NCBI GenBank assembly: GCA_965248815.1
Contig: CBDFKK010000001.1
Span: 1 to 64,000 of the forward strand
Direction: 5' to 3'
Length of the DNA: 64,000 nucleotides
Source of the DNA: CBDFKK01 sp965248815
GTDB lineage: Bacteria > Pseudomonadota > Alphaproteobacteria > SMXP01
The position numbers and the translations under genes are program-made. This document shows, one piece after another, positions 44,923 through 53,798 of the stretch. Position 1 is the stretch's first letter. Every line of letters begins with the position of its first letter. Under the pieces are notes generated by a model. It was given only the letters and a program-made list of their open reading frames with translations. It did no database searches and was not told where the DNA came from.

Positions 44923-45624
44923 CTACCACTTTTCGCCAAACGGTCGCAAATCGAGCTCAAATGTCCATGCTGAGCGGTTTTGTTGAGACAGAAAATAGAC
45001 CGACTGTGCGATATCGTCAGGCTTGATGAAGTCGTCGTCCGGCTTATCAGGCATGTTTTGCCGCGTTCGCTCAAGATCGATTATGCCGTCGATAATCACA
45101 TAGGAGACATGAATGCCGTCGGGCCCGAGGTGCTTCGCCATTGATTGAGCAAGCGCGCGTTGCGCCGTCTTGGCGCTGGTAAAAGCGGTAAATCGGGCGC
45201 CGCTTTTGACGGCTGCTGTCGCGCCGATAATCACAATGGAACCCGATTGCCGCTCGCGCATAGAAGGCACGACTTGTTGACAGGCGGTTAGACAGCCGAG
45301 CGCATTTGTGCGCCACGCGTTTTCAAAATCCGTAAGAGAGATATCGTCAATGGATCCGAAAACGCCGCTGCCGGCGTTGTAGACCAAGACGTCGATCGGG
45401 CCCAAATCTTGTTCAATTTTTTCGAAAACGATCTTTGTCGAGTCGGTATCTGCAACGTCGTATTTATACGCATGTGAATCCGCGATTTCGCCTGAAAGAT
45501 CTCTTAAGTAGCTTTCATTACGGGCGAGGAGGGCGGTCTGAAAACCTTCGCCGGAAAATTTGCGCGCAAACGCTGCGCCGTTTCCGGGACCGACACCAAT
45601 GATGGCACAAACGGGTTTAGCCAT
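44923..45624 (-). CDS. SDR-family protein lacking the usual Ser and Tyr
   Basis: 233 residues, GGAGA before the ATG. Rossmann fold with AIIGVGPGNGAAFARKF as the glycine-rich loop and VYNAGSG in place of NNAG. At the active site the expected Tyr-xxx-Lys reads Phe-Thr-Ser-Ala-Lys and the Ser position reads Ala/Thr (IIGATAAV). This branch is a known divergent SDR group, so its activity, if any, is not standard dehydrogenation. Part of the minus-strand set of four genes. Confidence 0.85.
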   Translation of the reverse strand: MAKPVCAIIGVGPGNGAAFARKFSGEGFQTALLARNESYLRDLSGEIADSHAYKYDVADTDSTKIVFEKIEQDLGPIDVLVYNAGSGVFGSIDDISLTDFENAWRTNALGCLTACQQVVPSMRERQSGSIVIIGATAAVKSGARFTAFTSAKTAQRALAQSMAKHLGPDGIHVSYVIIDGIIDLERTRQNMPDKPDDDFIKPDDIAQSVYFLSQQNRSAWTFELDLRPFGEKW

Positions 45625-45669
45625 AGTCGTCTCCGTGTTTCGGTACTAATTGGTCTAAGGGACAGGTTT

Positions 45670-46485
45670 TTAAGTAAAGTCGTCCCATGAGGCTTTATTG
45701 CTGCTCGATGGCGGCAACTGTCCAAGATGGAGGCCACTGTCCACAATCAAGGTTTCGCCGGTTACGACTGATGCGCCTTCGAGAAACCACACGAGCGCCT
45801 CGGCAACTTCATCTGGATTTGCAATTTTCTTGAGCGGCACCATTTTTGAGGCGGTCTCAAGCATGGCCTGATAAGCGTCGTCCCCCATGCCTTGTTGCAG
45901 CCATCGTGTTTGGATCATGCCGGGCACAACGGCGTTGACACGGATATCCGGCGCGAGCGCCAGCGCAAGGGATTTGGTCATAAGATTGAGTGCAGCTTTA
46001 CTCGCGGCATAGGGAATTGAAGAAGCAATGCCCGTGACACCACCAATGGACGAGTTGTTGACGACGGCGCCGCCGCCTTGTTTTTTCATGTGCGGCACGA
46101 CAGCGCGGATCATTTGATAGGCGCCGACAACGTTGACAGCGTAAATGTCGAGAAAGTCTTGCCCCGTCAATCCATCCAAATCTTCATAGGCATTGAACTT
46201 CGTACGTGCGGCATTGTTCACCAGATAGTCGATGCGCCCCCAAGCTTCGACTGCCGCAGCAGTCATGGCCTGGCAGGCTTCGTCGCTTGAAACGTCGGCT
46301 TGAAACGAAATGGCTTCAGCACCAGCGCTGCGGCACTTCGCCGCCGTCTCCTCGGCTTCGTCTTTGCTCTTTGTGTAATTGATCACCACATTGCAGTCGC
46401 GCGCTGCCAATTGCCGCGCCGCTGCCGCACCCACACCCGTCGCTGAACCGGTGACGATTGCGACTTTCTTGTCTGATTGAGTCAT
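45670..46485 (-). CDS. Short-chain dehydrogenase/reductase
   Basis: 271 residues from the ATG at 46485, five bases after GGGGA; a further ATG at 46497 lacks a site. Classical SDR: cofactor loop VTGSATGVGAAAA, NNAARTKF, Ser in NNSSIGGV, catalytic YAASK, and VNAVVPGMIQT. NAD(P)-dependent oxidation or reduction of an alcohol or carbonyl. First gene of the minus-strand set, divergent from the ubiD operon across 290 bases. Confidence 0.9.
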   Translation of the reverse strand: MTQSDKKVAIVTGSATGVGAAAARQLAARDCNVVINYTKSKDEAEETAAKCRSAGAEAISFQADVSSDEACQAMTAAAVEAWGRIDYLVNNAARTKFNAYEDLDGLTGQDFLDIYAVNVVGAYQMIRAVVPHMKKQGGGAVVNNSSIGGVTGIASSIPYAASKAALNLMTKSLALALAPDIRVNAVVPGMIQTRWLQQGMGDDAYQAMLETASKMVPLKKIANPDEVAEALVWFLEGASVVTGETLIVDSGLHLGQLPPSSSNKASWDDFT

Positions 46486-46775
46486 GAGTATCCCCATTTA
46501 TCGTGTCATTTGTTAGGGCCGAGCAATCCCCAGACAAGGCCGCCGCCGGTCGTTCGCATCAGTGACTCTAACCAGTCATCTTTGTAAGGGTTTCCCGGTA
46601 TGACGCAAGACCTATGGCATCCTCTCCTCGGCCAGTCCTTGCGTTCTTGCTTTCTCCCCGCCGGACTTTAAGCTAGCCCCACAATCAGCGCCGCATCTGA
46701 GTCGAACCCCGCGGCAAATCACTTGTTGGGACATTCCTTCAATCACTATCACGCTCGTTTTGGGAGATAGCACCA
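46486..46775. promoter_or_regulatory. Shared control region of the two divergent catabolic gene sets
   Basis: 290 bases without a gene, holding both promoters. Two dyads are visible: GTGACT-N6-AGTCAT at 46562-46579, and the 7-base inverted arms ACGCAAG (46603-46609) and CTTGCGT (46638-46644). Either could be an operator. No regulator gene lies beside it. Confidence 0.4.
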
Positions 46776-48269
46776 ATGGCGTTCAAAGACATGCGCGAGT
46801 TTGTGGCTCACTTGGAAGATGATGGGCAGCTCAAACGGCCCAACGTTTCAGTCAAGGCCGCGCGCAGCGATAACGAGCTTCAAGCTCTAATGCGCTATTT
46901 GTGCGATCAAAATGGGCCGGCGCTTGTACTCAACAATCTCGAAGGTGCTGAAGGTCCCGATCTGCCGATGTTGTTCAATATTTTCGGAACGCGAGAGCGT
47001 ACCGGCATGGCGATTGGCCTGCGCGATTACCGCGACACAAAAATCAAACATGCGTCAATACTTTCCGACAAGAGCTCTTGGATTCCGCCGAGGCTGGTCG
47101 ATGCGGCCGGTGCGCCATGCAAGGAAGTCAAAATTTCGGGCGATGACATCGAGCTTGACAAACAAATTCCCCATGTCTGGTTCGGCAAGGAAGGGCCGTC
47201 TTATGTCACCAATGCCATTACGATCTCAAAGGATCCGGAAACCGGTGACCGCAACGTAGGCTGGTATCGCTATACGCAATTCTACAAAGCCTCTCACCCG
47301 TTAGGCGAAACTTACCCCGATGATTTCAGCAAGCGCTATCTGTCAGCGTTTTATTGGTGGAATCCGCCCATGTCGCACATCGGTATTCATGCGGCCAAGG
47401 CAGCGCGCATGGGTAAACCATTAGAGGTCGCCATTGCCGCAATTTGTGAACCGGCCATCCATATGGCGTCCGGTACCGGTCTCAATTTTGGTGATGACGA
47501 GTATGAATTCTCCGGCGGCCTGCGAGGCGAGGCGCTAGACGTTGTAAAATGCGACACGGTCGACTTGGAAGTGCCGGCAACCGCCGAATGGGTTTTCGAG
47601 GGTGAAGTCGTCTATGAGGAATATCCGATCGGGCCTCACTCCAATCCCGTCGGCTACTATGATGTCACGCAAGTCTTTCCGGTGGTTAAAATCAATCACA
47701 TTACGCACCGGAGGGATCCCCTTTGGTACGCCACCATGGAAATGGTGCCACCTTTCGATCACAATTACATCGCGACTTTGCCGCTCGAAGGTGAGCTCCT
47801 TGCCGATCTCAATCAAAAGATCCCGGAAGTGAGCGATGTCGTCGTGACGCCAAACATGAATTACATCGTGCAGCTCTCTGTTGACGGTGCCGACAAACCC
47901 CATCCCGAATTCGGCAAATATGTCATCCACGCCGTATGGGGCGCCGCGGGCCGTTGGGCACGCACGGCCAAGCAAGTGATCGTAGTTGGTCCCGATGTCA
48001 ATCCATATGACCTCAATTCGGTCGAATGGGCGATCATGACGCGCGTTCAACCCTATTCCGATACGCTGATCAATCAGTCGGGTCAGGCCATGGTGCTCGA
48101 TCCCTCGGCGCCTCGCTCGCCTCAGGGTGGGGCTTCGCAATCGGAGCAGATCGGATTTGATGCGACCATTAAGATTCCGGAGCGCTTTACCGAATATGCT
48201 GAAGTTTCGAACGCGACGCCGGAGGAAGTGTCGGCGATTGCCGAAAAGATGAAAGGTGTCCTTGACTAG
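46776..48269 (+). CDS. UbiD-family decarboxylase
   Basis: 497 residues, GGGAGA before the ATG. UbiD-family landmarks: FKDMREFVAHLEDDGQL start, LFNIFGTRERTGMAIG, GPSYVTNAITISKDPETG with RNVGWYR, EVAIAAICEPAIHMA, and the prFMN site FEGEVVYEEYPIGPHSNPVGYY with a Glu/Arg/Glu-type charged set. The family (de)carboxylates aromatic or alpha,beta-unsaturated acids using prenylated FMN, which needs a UbiX partner that is not in the window. It is twelve bases upstream of lutA. Whether it acts in ubiquinone synthesis or catabolism is unknown; the context favours catabolism. Confidence 0.9.
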   Translation: MAFKDMREFVAHLEDDGQLKRPNVSVKAARSDNELQALMRYLCDQNGPALVLNNLEGAEGPDLPMLFNIFGTRERTGMAIGLRDYRDTKIKHASILSDKSSWIPPRLVDAAGAPCKEVKISGDDIELDKQIPHVWFGKEGPSYVTNAITISKDPETGDRNVGWYRYTQFYKASHPLGETYPDDFSKRYLSAFYWWNPPMSHIGIHAAKAARMGKPLEVAIAAICEPAIHMASGTGLNFGDDEYEFSGGLRGEALDVVKCDTVDLEVPATAEWVFEGEVVYEEYPIGPHSNPVGYYDVTQVFPVVKINHITHRRDPLWYATMEMVPPFDHNYIATLPLEGELLADLNQKIPEVSDVVVTPNMNYIVQLSVDGADKPHPEFGKYVIHAVWGAAGRWARTAKQVIVVGPDVNPYDLNSVEWAIMTRVQPYSDTLINQSGQAMVLDPSAPRSPQGGASQSEQIGFDATIKIPERFTEYAEVSNATPEEVSAIAEKMKGVLD

Positions 48270-48281
48270 GAGAGTGTCACG

Positions 48282-49046
48282 ATGAACGCGCCTGCGCCCA
48301 AGGTGGCGCTGTTGGTCACCTGCCTCGTTGACTTTTTTCGGCCCACGGTCGGATTGGCTTCTGTCAAACTGCTCGAGGACGCCGGTTGTGAGGTCATCGT
48401 TCCTGAGGCACAAACTTGTTGTGGTCAGCCGGCCTACAACAATGGTGACCGCAAGGACGCCCAGGACATTGCCCGACGAGTTATCGACAAGTTTGAAAGC
48501 TTCGATTTTGTGGTGGTGCCGTCCGGTTCGTGCGCCGGTATGTTGCACGCACACTATCCAAAACTGTTAGAGGACGACACGGCATATGGAGAGCGGGCGC
48601 AGAGTCTCGCCGATAAAACCTTCGAGCTCGTGTTTTTCTTACACGAGATTGTGGGTGTCGAACGTGTTGAAGCAACGTACGAAGGAACGGTGACCTATCA
48701 CGATTCCTGTTCTGCGCTGAGAGAGCTCAAAATCAAGGTTGAGCCGCGTGCTTTGCTCAACTCAGTCGATGGCCTTTCGCTCAAAGAAATGTCGGATACC
48801 GACTCCTGTTGCGGATTCGGCGGCACGTTTTGCGTCAAATATCCCGAAATATCGAACAAGATGATCGAAGCGAAGACCAAAGAGATTGCGGCCTGCGGCG
48901 CCGACACGGTCTTGTCGGCAGATCTTGGCTGCCTTCTCAATATTGCAGGCAAGCTTAAGCGTGAAGGATCCGATGTGAAAGTACGTCATGTCGCTGAAAT
49001 CTTGGCAAATATGACGGAAGCCCCGACCATCGGCGGAAAGAAATGA
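48282..49046 (+). CDS. lutA: LutA/YkgE-type Fe-S protein
   Basis: 254 residues, AGGAGAG before the ATG. Two cysteine-rich CCG domains: CCGQPAYNNGD (first) with a Cys at VTCLVDFF and SCAG, and DSCCGFGGTFCVKYPEIS (second). This is the electron-transfer subunit of the LutABC L-lactate oxidation complex or a related 2-hydroxyacid enzyme. It is part of ubiD-lutABC. Confidence 0.9.
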   Translation: MNAPAPKVALLVTCLVDFFRPTVGLASVKLLEDAGCEVIVPEAQTCCGQPAYNNGDRKDAQDIARRVIDKFESFDFVVVPSGSCAGMLHAHYPKLLEDDTAYGERAQSLADKTFELVFFLHEIVGVERVEATYEGTVTYHDSCSALRELKIKVEPRALLNSVDGLSLKEMSDTDSCCGFGGTFCVKYPEISNKMIEAKTKEIAACGADTVLSADLGCLLNIAGKLKREGSDVKVRHVAEILANMTEAPTIGGKK

Positions 49047-49058
49047 GCGGCCGATCAA

Positions 49059-50489
49059 ATGCATGAACCTACCAGCGCAGAATTTCCCGCCAATGTCGAC
49101 CGCGCGCTCGGCGATGAGACCTTGCAAGAGGTGATGAGCGGCATGGCGGGCGGCCTTTTGGCATTCCGCGAAGCGGCGGTTAAGAATTTGCCTGAGTTCG
49201 AGGGACTCCGCGACGAAGGCAAACGCATTAAGGATCACACACTCGAGCATCTTGATTATTATCTTGAAGCTTTCGAAGAGAAAGTGGAGGCCAGCGGCGG
49301 CCAGGTCCATTGGGCCCACACCGCGGACGATGCGCGCAATGCCGTGCTCGAGATATGCAAGAAAGCGGGCGCCAAAAAGATCATCAAAGGCAAGTCGATG
49401 ATTTCGGAGGAAGTTAGCCTCAATGCTGCACTCGAGGAAGCCAAGTATCAAGTCGTTGAGACTGATCTTGGTGAATATATCATTCAGCTGCGCAAAGAGA
49501 CGCCAAGTCACATATTGGCGCCGGCACTTCATGTGAATATGCAGCAAGTCGCACAGAATTTTAGGGAGCAACATGACGCGCTCGATCCTGATCGCGAGCT
49601 CGACGAGCCGCAATTGCTGGTTGATGAAGCGCGTGCCGTATTGCGTGAGCACTTTCTCACGGCGGATGTTGGCATTACGGGCGCCAACTTCTTGGTTGCC
49701 GAAACCGGTACGGCAGTCGTCGTCACAAATGAAGGCAATGGCGATCTGTGCATGACGCAGCCTCGTGTCCACATTGTTATCGCTAGCATCGAAAAAATCG
49801 TTCCGACCCTCAACGACACATCGACATTATTGCGGCTGTTGGCCCGCTCTGCCACGGGCCAGCCGTTGTCCGTTTACACGACATTTGTCACGGGACCGAA
49901 GCGCCCGGATGACGCAGACGGCGTCGATGAATATCACGTCGTGCTGGTCGACAATGGGCGCAGCGAAATTTTAGGCAGCGAACGGCAAGATATGCTCCGC
50001 TGCATTCGTTGTGCGGCTTGCATGAACTATTGCCCCGTCTATCGGTCAATTGGCGGTCATGCCTATGGCTGGGTCTATCCAGGACCAATGGGCGCCGTGT
50101 TGACGCCGTCATTCATTGGCATCGAGGAATCTCACCATCTTCCCAATGCGTCGACCTTTTGCGGCCGCTGCGAAGAGGTGTGCCCCGTGCGCATTCCGCT
50201 GACCAGTATGATGCGCCATTGGCGCGAAGAAGAATTCGAACGCCATTTGACCCCAAGTTCATCGCGCTGGGCATTAAAATTGTGGGCAGGGCTTGCAAAT
50301 CGGCCAGGTCTTTATCGCCGGGTCACCCGTCTGACTGCGCGTCTACTAAAGAGGATGGGGGGCAAAAAGGGAGCAATAAAATCGATGCCTTTGGTAGGCG
50401 GGTGGACCAGCGTTCGGGACCTCCCGGCGCCTGAGGGCAAAACATTTCAGGACCTCTGGGCAGTCCGAAAAAAAAGGCAAGTTCGGTGA
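49059..50489 (+). CDS. lutB: LutB/YkgF-type Fe-S protein
   Basis: 476 residues. An N-terminal LUD domain (about 60-300; GKSMISEEVSLNAALEE, TEGNGDLCMTQPR-like TNEGNGDLCM) is followed by two 4Fe-4S clusters (CIRCAACMNYCPVY and CGRCEEVCPVRIPL) and a DUF3390-like C-terminus. The usual catalytic partner of LutA and LutC. It starts 13 bases after lutA and overlaps lutC by four bases. Confidence 0.93.
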   Translation: MHEPTSAEFPANVDRALGDETLQEVMSGMAGGLLAFREAAVKNLPEFEGLRDEGKRIKDHTLEHLDYYLEAFEEKVEASGGQVHWAHTADDARNAVLEICKKAGAKKIIKGKSMISEEVSLNAALEEAKYQVVETDLGEYIIQLRKETPSHILAPALHVNMQQVAQNFREQHDALDPDRELDEPQLLVDEARAVLREHFLTADVGITGANFLVAETGTAVVVTNEGNGDLCMTQPRVHIVIASIEKIVPTLNDTSTLLRLLARSATGQPLSVYTTFVTGPKRPDDADGVDEYHVVLVDNGRSEILGSERQDMLRCIRCAACMNYCPVYRSIGGHAYGWVYPGPMGAVLTPSFIGIEESHHLPNASTFCGRCEEVCPVRIPLTSMMRHWREEEFERHLTPSSSRWALKLWAGLANRPGLYRRVTRLTARLLKRMGGKKGAIKSMPLVGGWTSVRDLPAPEGKTFQDLWAVRKKRQVR

Positions 50490-51157
50490 CGTCGGCACGC
50501 GCGGAAATATTCAGCCGACTCGAGCGTTCTTTGGGACGCAAGCGGTTGAGCGATGTTGAAAGCAAGGCTCTGAATGCAAGACTAGAGTCTCCGCCGCGCA
50601 ATCTCATTCCGGCCTACGCTCAAAATACCGACGCGATCGAGCTTTTTGCCAAGATGGCACCTCTATCGGCCGCGACGCTTACCCGTGTGCATGACTGGTC
50701 GCTGGTGCCCAAAGAAGTGACGGCTTTTGCCCGGCTATTCAATTTGCCGTCCCAAGCGGTTGCCACCCAAGAAGACGAAATGACAAAGCTGCCCTGGGGC
50801 AAGGGGGTGCTCACGACAAGGTTTGTAAAAGTCGATCGCAACGATTTGGTCGGCGTTTCCCTTGCTCATGCGGGCATAGCGGAAACCGGAACTATTGTCG
50901 ATCTCTCGTGTGCCGATCATCCAATGTCAATCAACCATTTGCCTGAAAACCATATCTCAATTTTGCCGGCATCGCGGATCGTGGCGACTTACGAAGAGTT
51001 TTGGGATCAGATGCGTGATACGTTTGGACCCGGCCACATGCCACGCACGGCATTGTGGATTACCGGACCGTCGCGGACCGCAGACGTCGGTCAACAAATG
51101 CTGTTCGGTGCCCACGGACCTGTGCGCGAACACATTATTATCGTAGAAGGAGCTTAG
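50486..51157 (+). CDS. lutC: LutC/YkgG-type LUD domain protein
   Basis: 223 residues, GTG start overlapping the lutB stop (GTGA). A stand-alone LUD domain with ETGTIVDLSCADHPMSINHLP in the middle (key piece AETGTIVDLS) and a C-terminal ITGPSRTADVGQQMLFGAHGP, the phosphate-type loop of LutC. Third subunit of the complex. It ends four bases inside the convergent PanE-like gene. Confidence 0.92.
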   Translation: MTSARAEIFSRLERSLGRKRLSDVESKALNARLESPPRNLIPAYAQNTDAIELFAKMAPLSAATLTRVHDWSLVPKEVTAFARLFNLPSQAVATQEDEMTKLPWGKGVLTTRFVKVDRNDLVGVSLAHAGIAETGTIVDLSCADHPMSINHLPENHISILPASRIVATYEEFWDQMRDTFGPGHMPRTALWITGPSRTADVGQQMLFGAHGPVREHIIIVEGA

Positions 51158-52125
51158 AGGCCGGCGAGCTTTGCTTTGAGTTTCGCAATGGCCAAGACAT
51201 GCTCAATCGTCGGTGCCGGTGTATTCGTGAGCTGAGCCAATTCACAAGTCGCGCCAACGAGTGCATCGATTTCCAATTTTCGTCCTGCTTCAAAATCCTG
51301 CGCCATCGATGTTTTGTGATCGCCGAGTTGCCGCATACTGTCGATCAGCTGATCTGGGGTCACCGGAATAGTGATGCCCAAGGCAATTGCGATGGCATGG
51401 CATTCGGTGATGATTTGGTGAGCGACCTTTTGCATATCTTTATCGTTGAGGACGTTGCCCATTGTGCCGCCAATAAGTGCGCCCGTCGGATTGACGCTCA
51501 CATTGGCTGCTAGCTTGAGCCAAATTTCTTCGCGGATCTTCGAATCGATCGGGGCGTCGAGCCCGGCTGTCGCCATCGTTTCGGACAGTCGCCAAATGCG
51601 ATCAGTGTCGCAGCCGTCGGGCTCGCCCAAGGTGAATTTGTTGCGCCCAATATGACGAACAACACCGGGCGACTCTACTTCTGCTGCAGGATAGACGACA
51701 CAGCCGATAGCACGGTCAGGACCAATTCTTTTCCAAATCTTGCTGCCCGGATCGACGTTGGCGAGTGTCTTGTTTTCGAGCGATCCACCACTCTTGTAGA
51801 AATACCACCACGGCAGTCCATTGTGGGCGGTTACGACTGCTGTGTCCGGGCCAAGCAGGGGGGCAATATTCTCTGCGACGGGCGGAACTCCATGAGCTTT
51901 GGTGGTGATGAAAACATAATCCTGCGGCGCGAGAGTGCTCGGATCTTCCGTGCATCGAGGATAGGTCACTACGTCTTTTCCGTCGACGAGAACGCGCAGA
52001 CCGTTCTGCCTCATTGCCCCGAGGTGGGCCCCGCGAGCGATGCAGGACACTTCATAACCGGCATTGCCGAGCTGGCTTGCTAGATAGCCGCCGATCGCGC
52101 CGGCTCCGTAAATACATAGCTTCAT
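51154..52125 (-). CDS. Ketopantoate reductase (PanE/ApbA) family protein
   Basis: 323 residues. N-terminal Rossmann loop CIYGAGAIGGYLASQLG and the C-terminal helical domain with the catalytic Lys segment WLKLAANVSVNPTGAL. True PanE makes pantoate; many paralogues reduce or oxidise other 2-keto or hydroxy acids. Its position at the end of the ubiD-lutABC cluster makes a catabolic hydroxy-acid role plausible, but pantothenate synthesis cannot be excluded. Confidence 0.88.
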   Translation of the reverse strand: MKLCIYGAGAIGGYLASQLGNAGYEVSCIARGAHLGAMRQNGLRVLVDGKDVVTYPRCTEDPSTLAPQDYVFITTKAHGVPPVAENIAPLLGPDTAVVTAHNGLPWWYFYKSGGSLENKTLANVDPGSKIWKRIGPDRAIGCVVYPAAEVESPGVVRHIGRNKFTLGEPDGCDTDRIWRLSETMATAGLDAPIDSKIREEIWLKLAANVSVNPTGALIGGTMGNVLNDKDMQKVAHQIITECHAIAIALGITIPVTPDQLIDSMRQLGDHKTSMAQDFEAGRKLEIDALVGATCELAQLTNTPAPTIEHVLAIAKLKAKLAGL

Positions 52126-52569
52126 GGCGTTAGTTCGCTGATCGCAAAGCGACTTTCCGATAGATTTTGTGTTCGTTTAGTTTGACTGCGGCCATTGTTG
52201 AGGTCCAGCCCCTCTCATACAATTCAATCTACAGGACCCTAAAGACGCAAATTGCAGTTTTGGCCGAAGATCAAAATCATAACCAGCAAACGAGACTACA
52301 GCCGGAGCACGTATTCCGCCGGGGTGTTGCCCATCAAAAGGCGGGGCGTCTCAGAGAAGCGGAACATGCGTTTCGCGATCTCTTGAAAGCGCACCCCAAT
52401 CACGTTGAAACACTCAATCAGCTGGGATTGTTGGCAATTGAGGGGAAGGCGCCCGCCCAAGCCGTCGAGCTGATCGGGCAGGCGCTCAAACAGCGGCGCA
52501 ACGATCCAACCCTGCTTACGAATTACGCCAACGCTTTGTTGTCGGCTGGGAGGACAAAGGATGCGCTGC

Positions 52570-52573
52570 GTTA
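52570..52573. repeat. Target-site duplication GTTA, left copy
   Basis: GTTA flanks the insertion sequence on the left; the right copy is at 53860-53863. Removing the element and one copy restores the reading frame of the host gene. Confidence 0.85.
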
Positions 52574-52659
52574 AGAGGTGGCTCGGGAAATCTGCACAGT
52601 TGAGATAAGTGGAATTTTGGCCTGTAGGCGGCATGATCGCCGGCAACAGGAGATCCACT

Positions 52660-52971
52660 ATGGCAAGACGACCACGTCGCAATCATACACCTGCGTTCAA
52701 GTCGAAGGTGGCCCTTGCGGCCGTTCGCGGTGAGCAGACATTGGGAGAACTCGCTCAGCAGTTTGATGTTCATCCTAACCAGATCAAGCAATGGAAAGAT
52801 CAGCTCCTTGAGGGTGCAGCGGGTGTTTTTGGGCGGGAGGGTAAATCACCGCTGCCTGCACCCCGTGTTGATGTGAAGAGGCTCCATGCCAAGATTGGGG
52901 AGCTGACGCTTGAGAATGATTTTTTAGGCGATGCGCTCACCAAGGCGGGATTGCCGAGCGCAAGAAAATGA
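52660..52971 (+). CDS. IS3-family transposase OrfA (intact element)
   Basis: 103 residues, AGGAG eight bases before the ATG. HTH_Tnp_1-type DNA-binding region (RRNHTPAFKSKVALAAVRGE, ELAQQFDVHPNQIKQWKDQL) and a coiled-coil end (KIGELTLENDFLGDAL). Overlaps orfB by ATGA. Confidence 0.92.
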   Translation: MARRPRRNHTPAFKSKVALAAVRGEQTLGELAQQFDVHPNQIKQWKDQLLEGAAGVFGREGKSPLPAPRVDVKRLHAKIGELTLENDFLGDALTKAGLPSARK

Positions 52972-53798
52972 TCGACCGCAAACATAAACTCTCGCTCAGC
53001 CGTCAGGCCAAGGCGCTCAAGATCAGCCGGGGCAGCGTCTATTATCAGCCCCGTCCCGTATCGGTCGGTGATCTGGCACTGATGCGCCGGATTGATGAAT
53101 TGCATCTCGACTATCCCTTTGCAGGCAGCAGGATGCTGCAGGGACTATTGCTTGGTGAAGGATACAAGGTTGGCCGCCTGCACGTCACAACACTGATGAA
53201 GCGTATGGGGCTTGAGGCTATTTATCGCCGCCCGAACACGTCCAAGCCTGCACCGGGCCACAAAATCTATCCCTATCTGTTGCGTAAGCTGCCGGTCACC
53301 CAACCCAATCAGGTCTGGGCGATGGATATCACCTACATTCCAATGGCACGGGGCTTTGTTTATCTGGCCGCAGTGGTTGACTGGTTCAGCCGGCGTGTCC
53401 TGTCCTGGCGGCTCTCTATCACACTGGAAGCAGACTTTTGCATTGAAGCCGTTGAAGAAGCACTGGCCCGTTACGGTAAGCCGGACATCTTCAACACCGA
53501 TCAGGGCTCGCAGTTTACCTCCATCGCTTTCACACAAATCCTGAAGGATGCTGAAATCGCCATCAGCATGGATGGCAAGGGAGCGTGGCGGGACAATGTC
53601 TTTGTTGAACGGCTGTGGCGCACGGTCAAATACGAGGAGGTCTATCTGCATGCCTATGGCAATGTTCCACAAGCCCGAGCCGCCCTCGGCAAATATTTGG
53701 TCTTTTATAACACCAAGAGACCGCATTCATCGCTTGACCGCCAGACACCCGATCAGGCTTACTTCAACGTGCTGCAACCAATCCCGGTCGCGGCATAA
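52968..53798 (+). CDS. IS3-family transposase OrfB, full DDE domain
   Basis: 276 residues. HTH_21 N-terminal region, then the rve integrase core with the three catalytic residues in WAMDITYIPM, FNTDQGSQFTS and FVERLWRTVKYEEVYL (35 residues between the second Asp and the Glu region), and the final NTKRPHSSLDRQTPDQAYF segment. No frameshift. With orfA in the -1 frame it likely forms OrfAB by frameshifting. Confidence 0.94.
   Translation: MIDRKHKLSLSRQAKALKISRGSVYYQPRPVSVGDLALMRRIDELHLDYPFAGSRMLQGLLLGEGYKVGRLHVTTLMKRMGLEAIYRRPNTSKPAPGHKIYPYLLRKLPVTQPNQVWAMDITYIPMARGFVYLAAVVDWFSRRVLSWRLSITLEADFCIEAVEEALARYGKPDIFNTDQGSQFTSIAFTQILKDAEIAISMDGKGAWRDNVFVERLWRTVKYEEVYLHAYGNVPQARAALGKYLVFYNTKRPHSSLDRQTPDQAYFNVLQPIPVAA

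Noticed and set aside
47535..48554. Long minus-strand frame of 339 codons opposite ubiD and lutA
   Set aside because: It is the antisense shadow of two well-supported genes and resembles no known protein; the composition is Arg/His-rich as expected from the reverse of coding sequence.
48762..49772. Long minus-strand frame of 336 codons opposite lutA and lutB
   Set aside because: Same reason: antisense to Fe-S and LUD domains with clear motifs.
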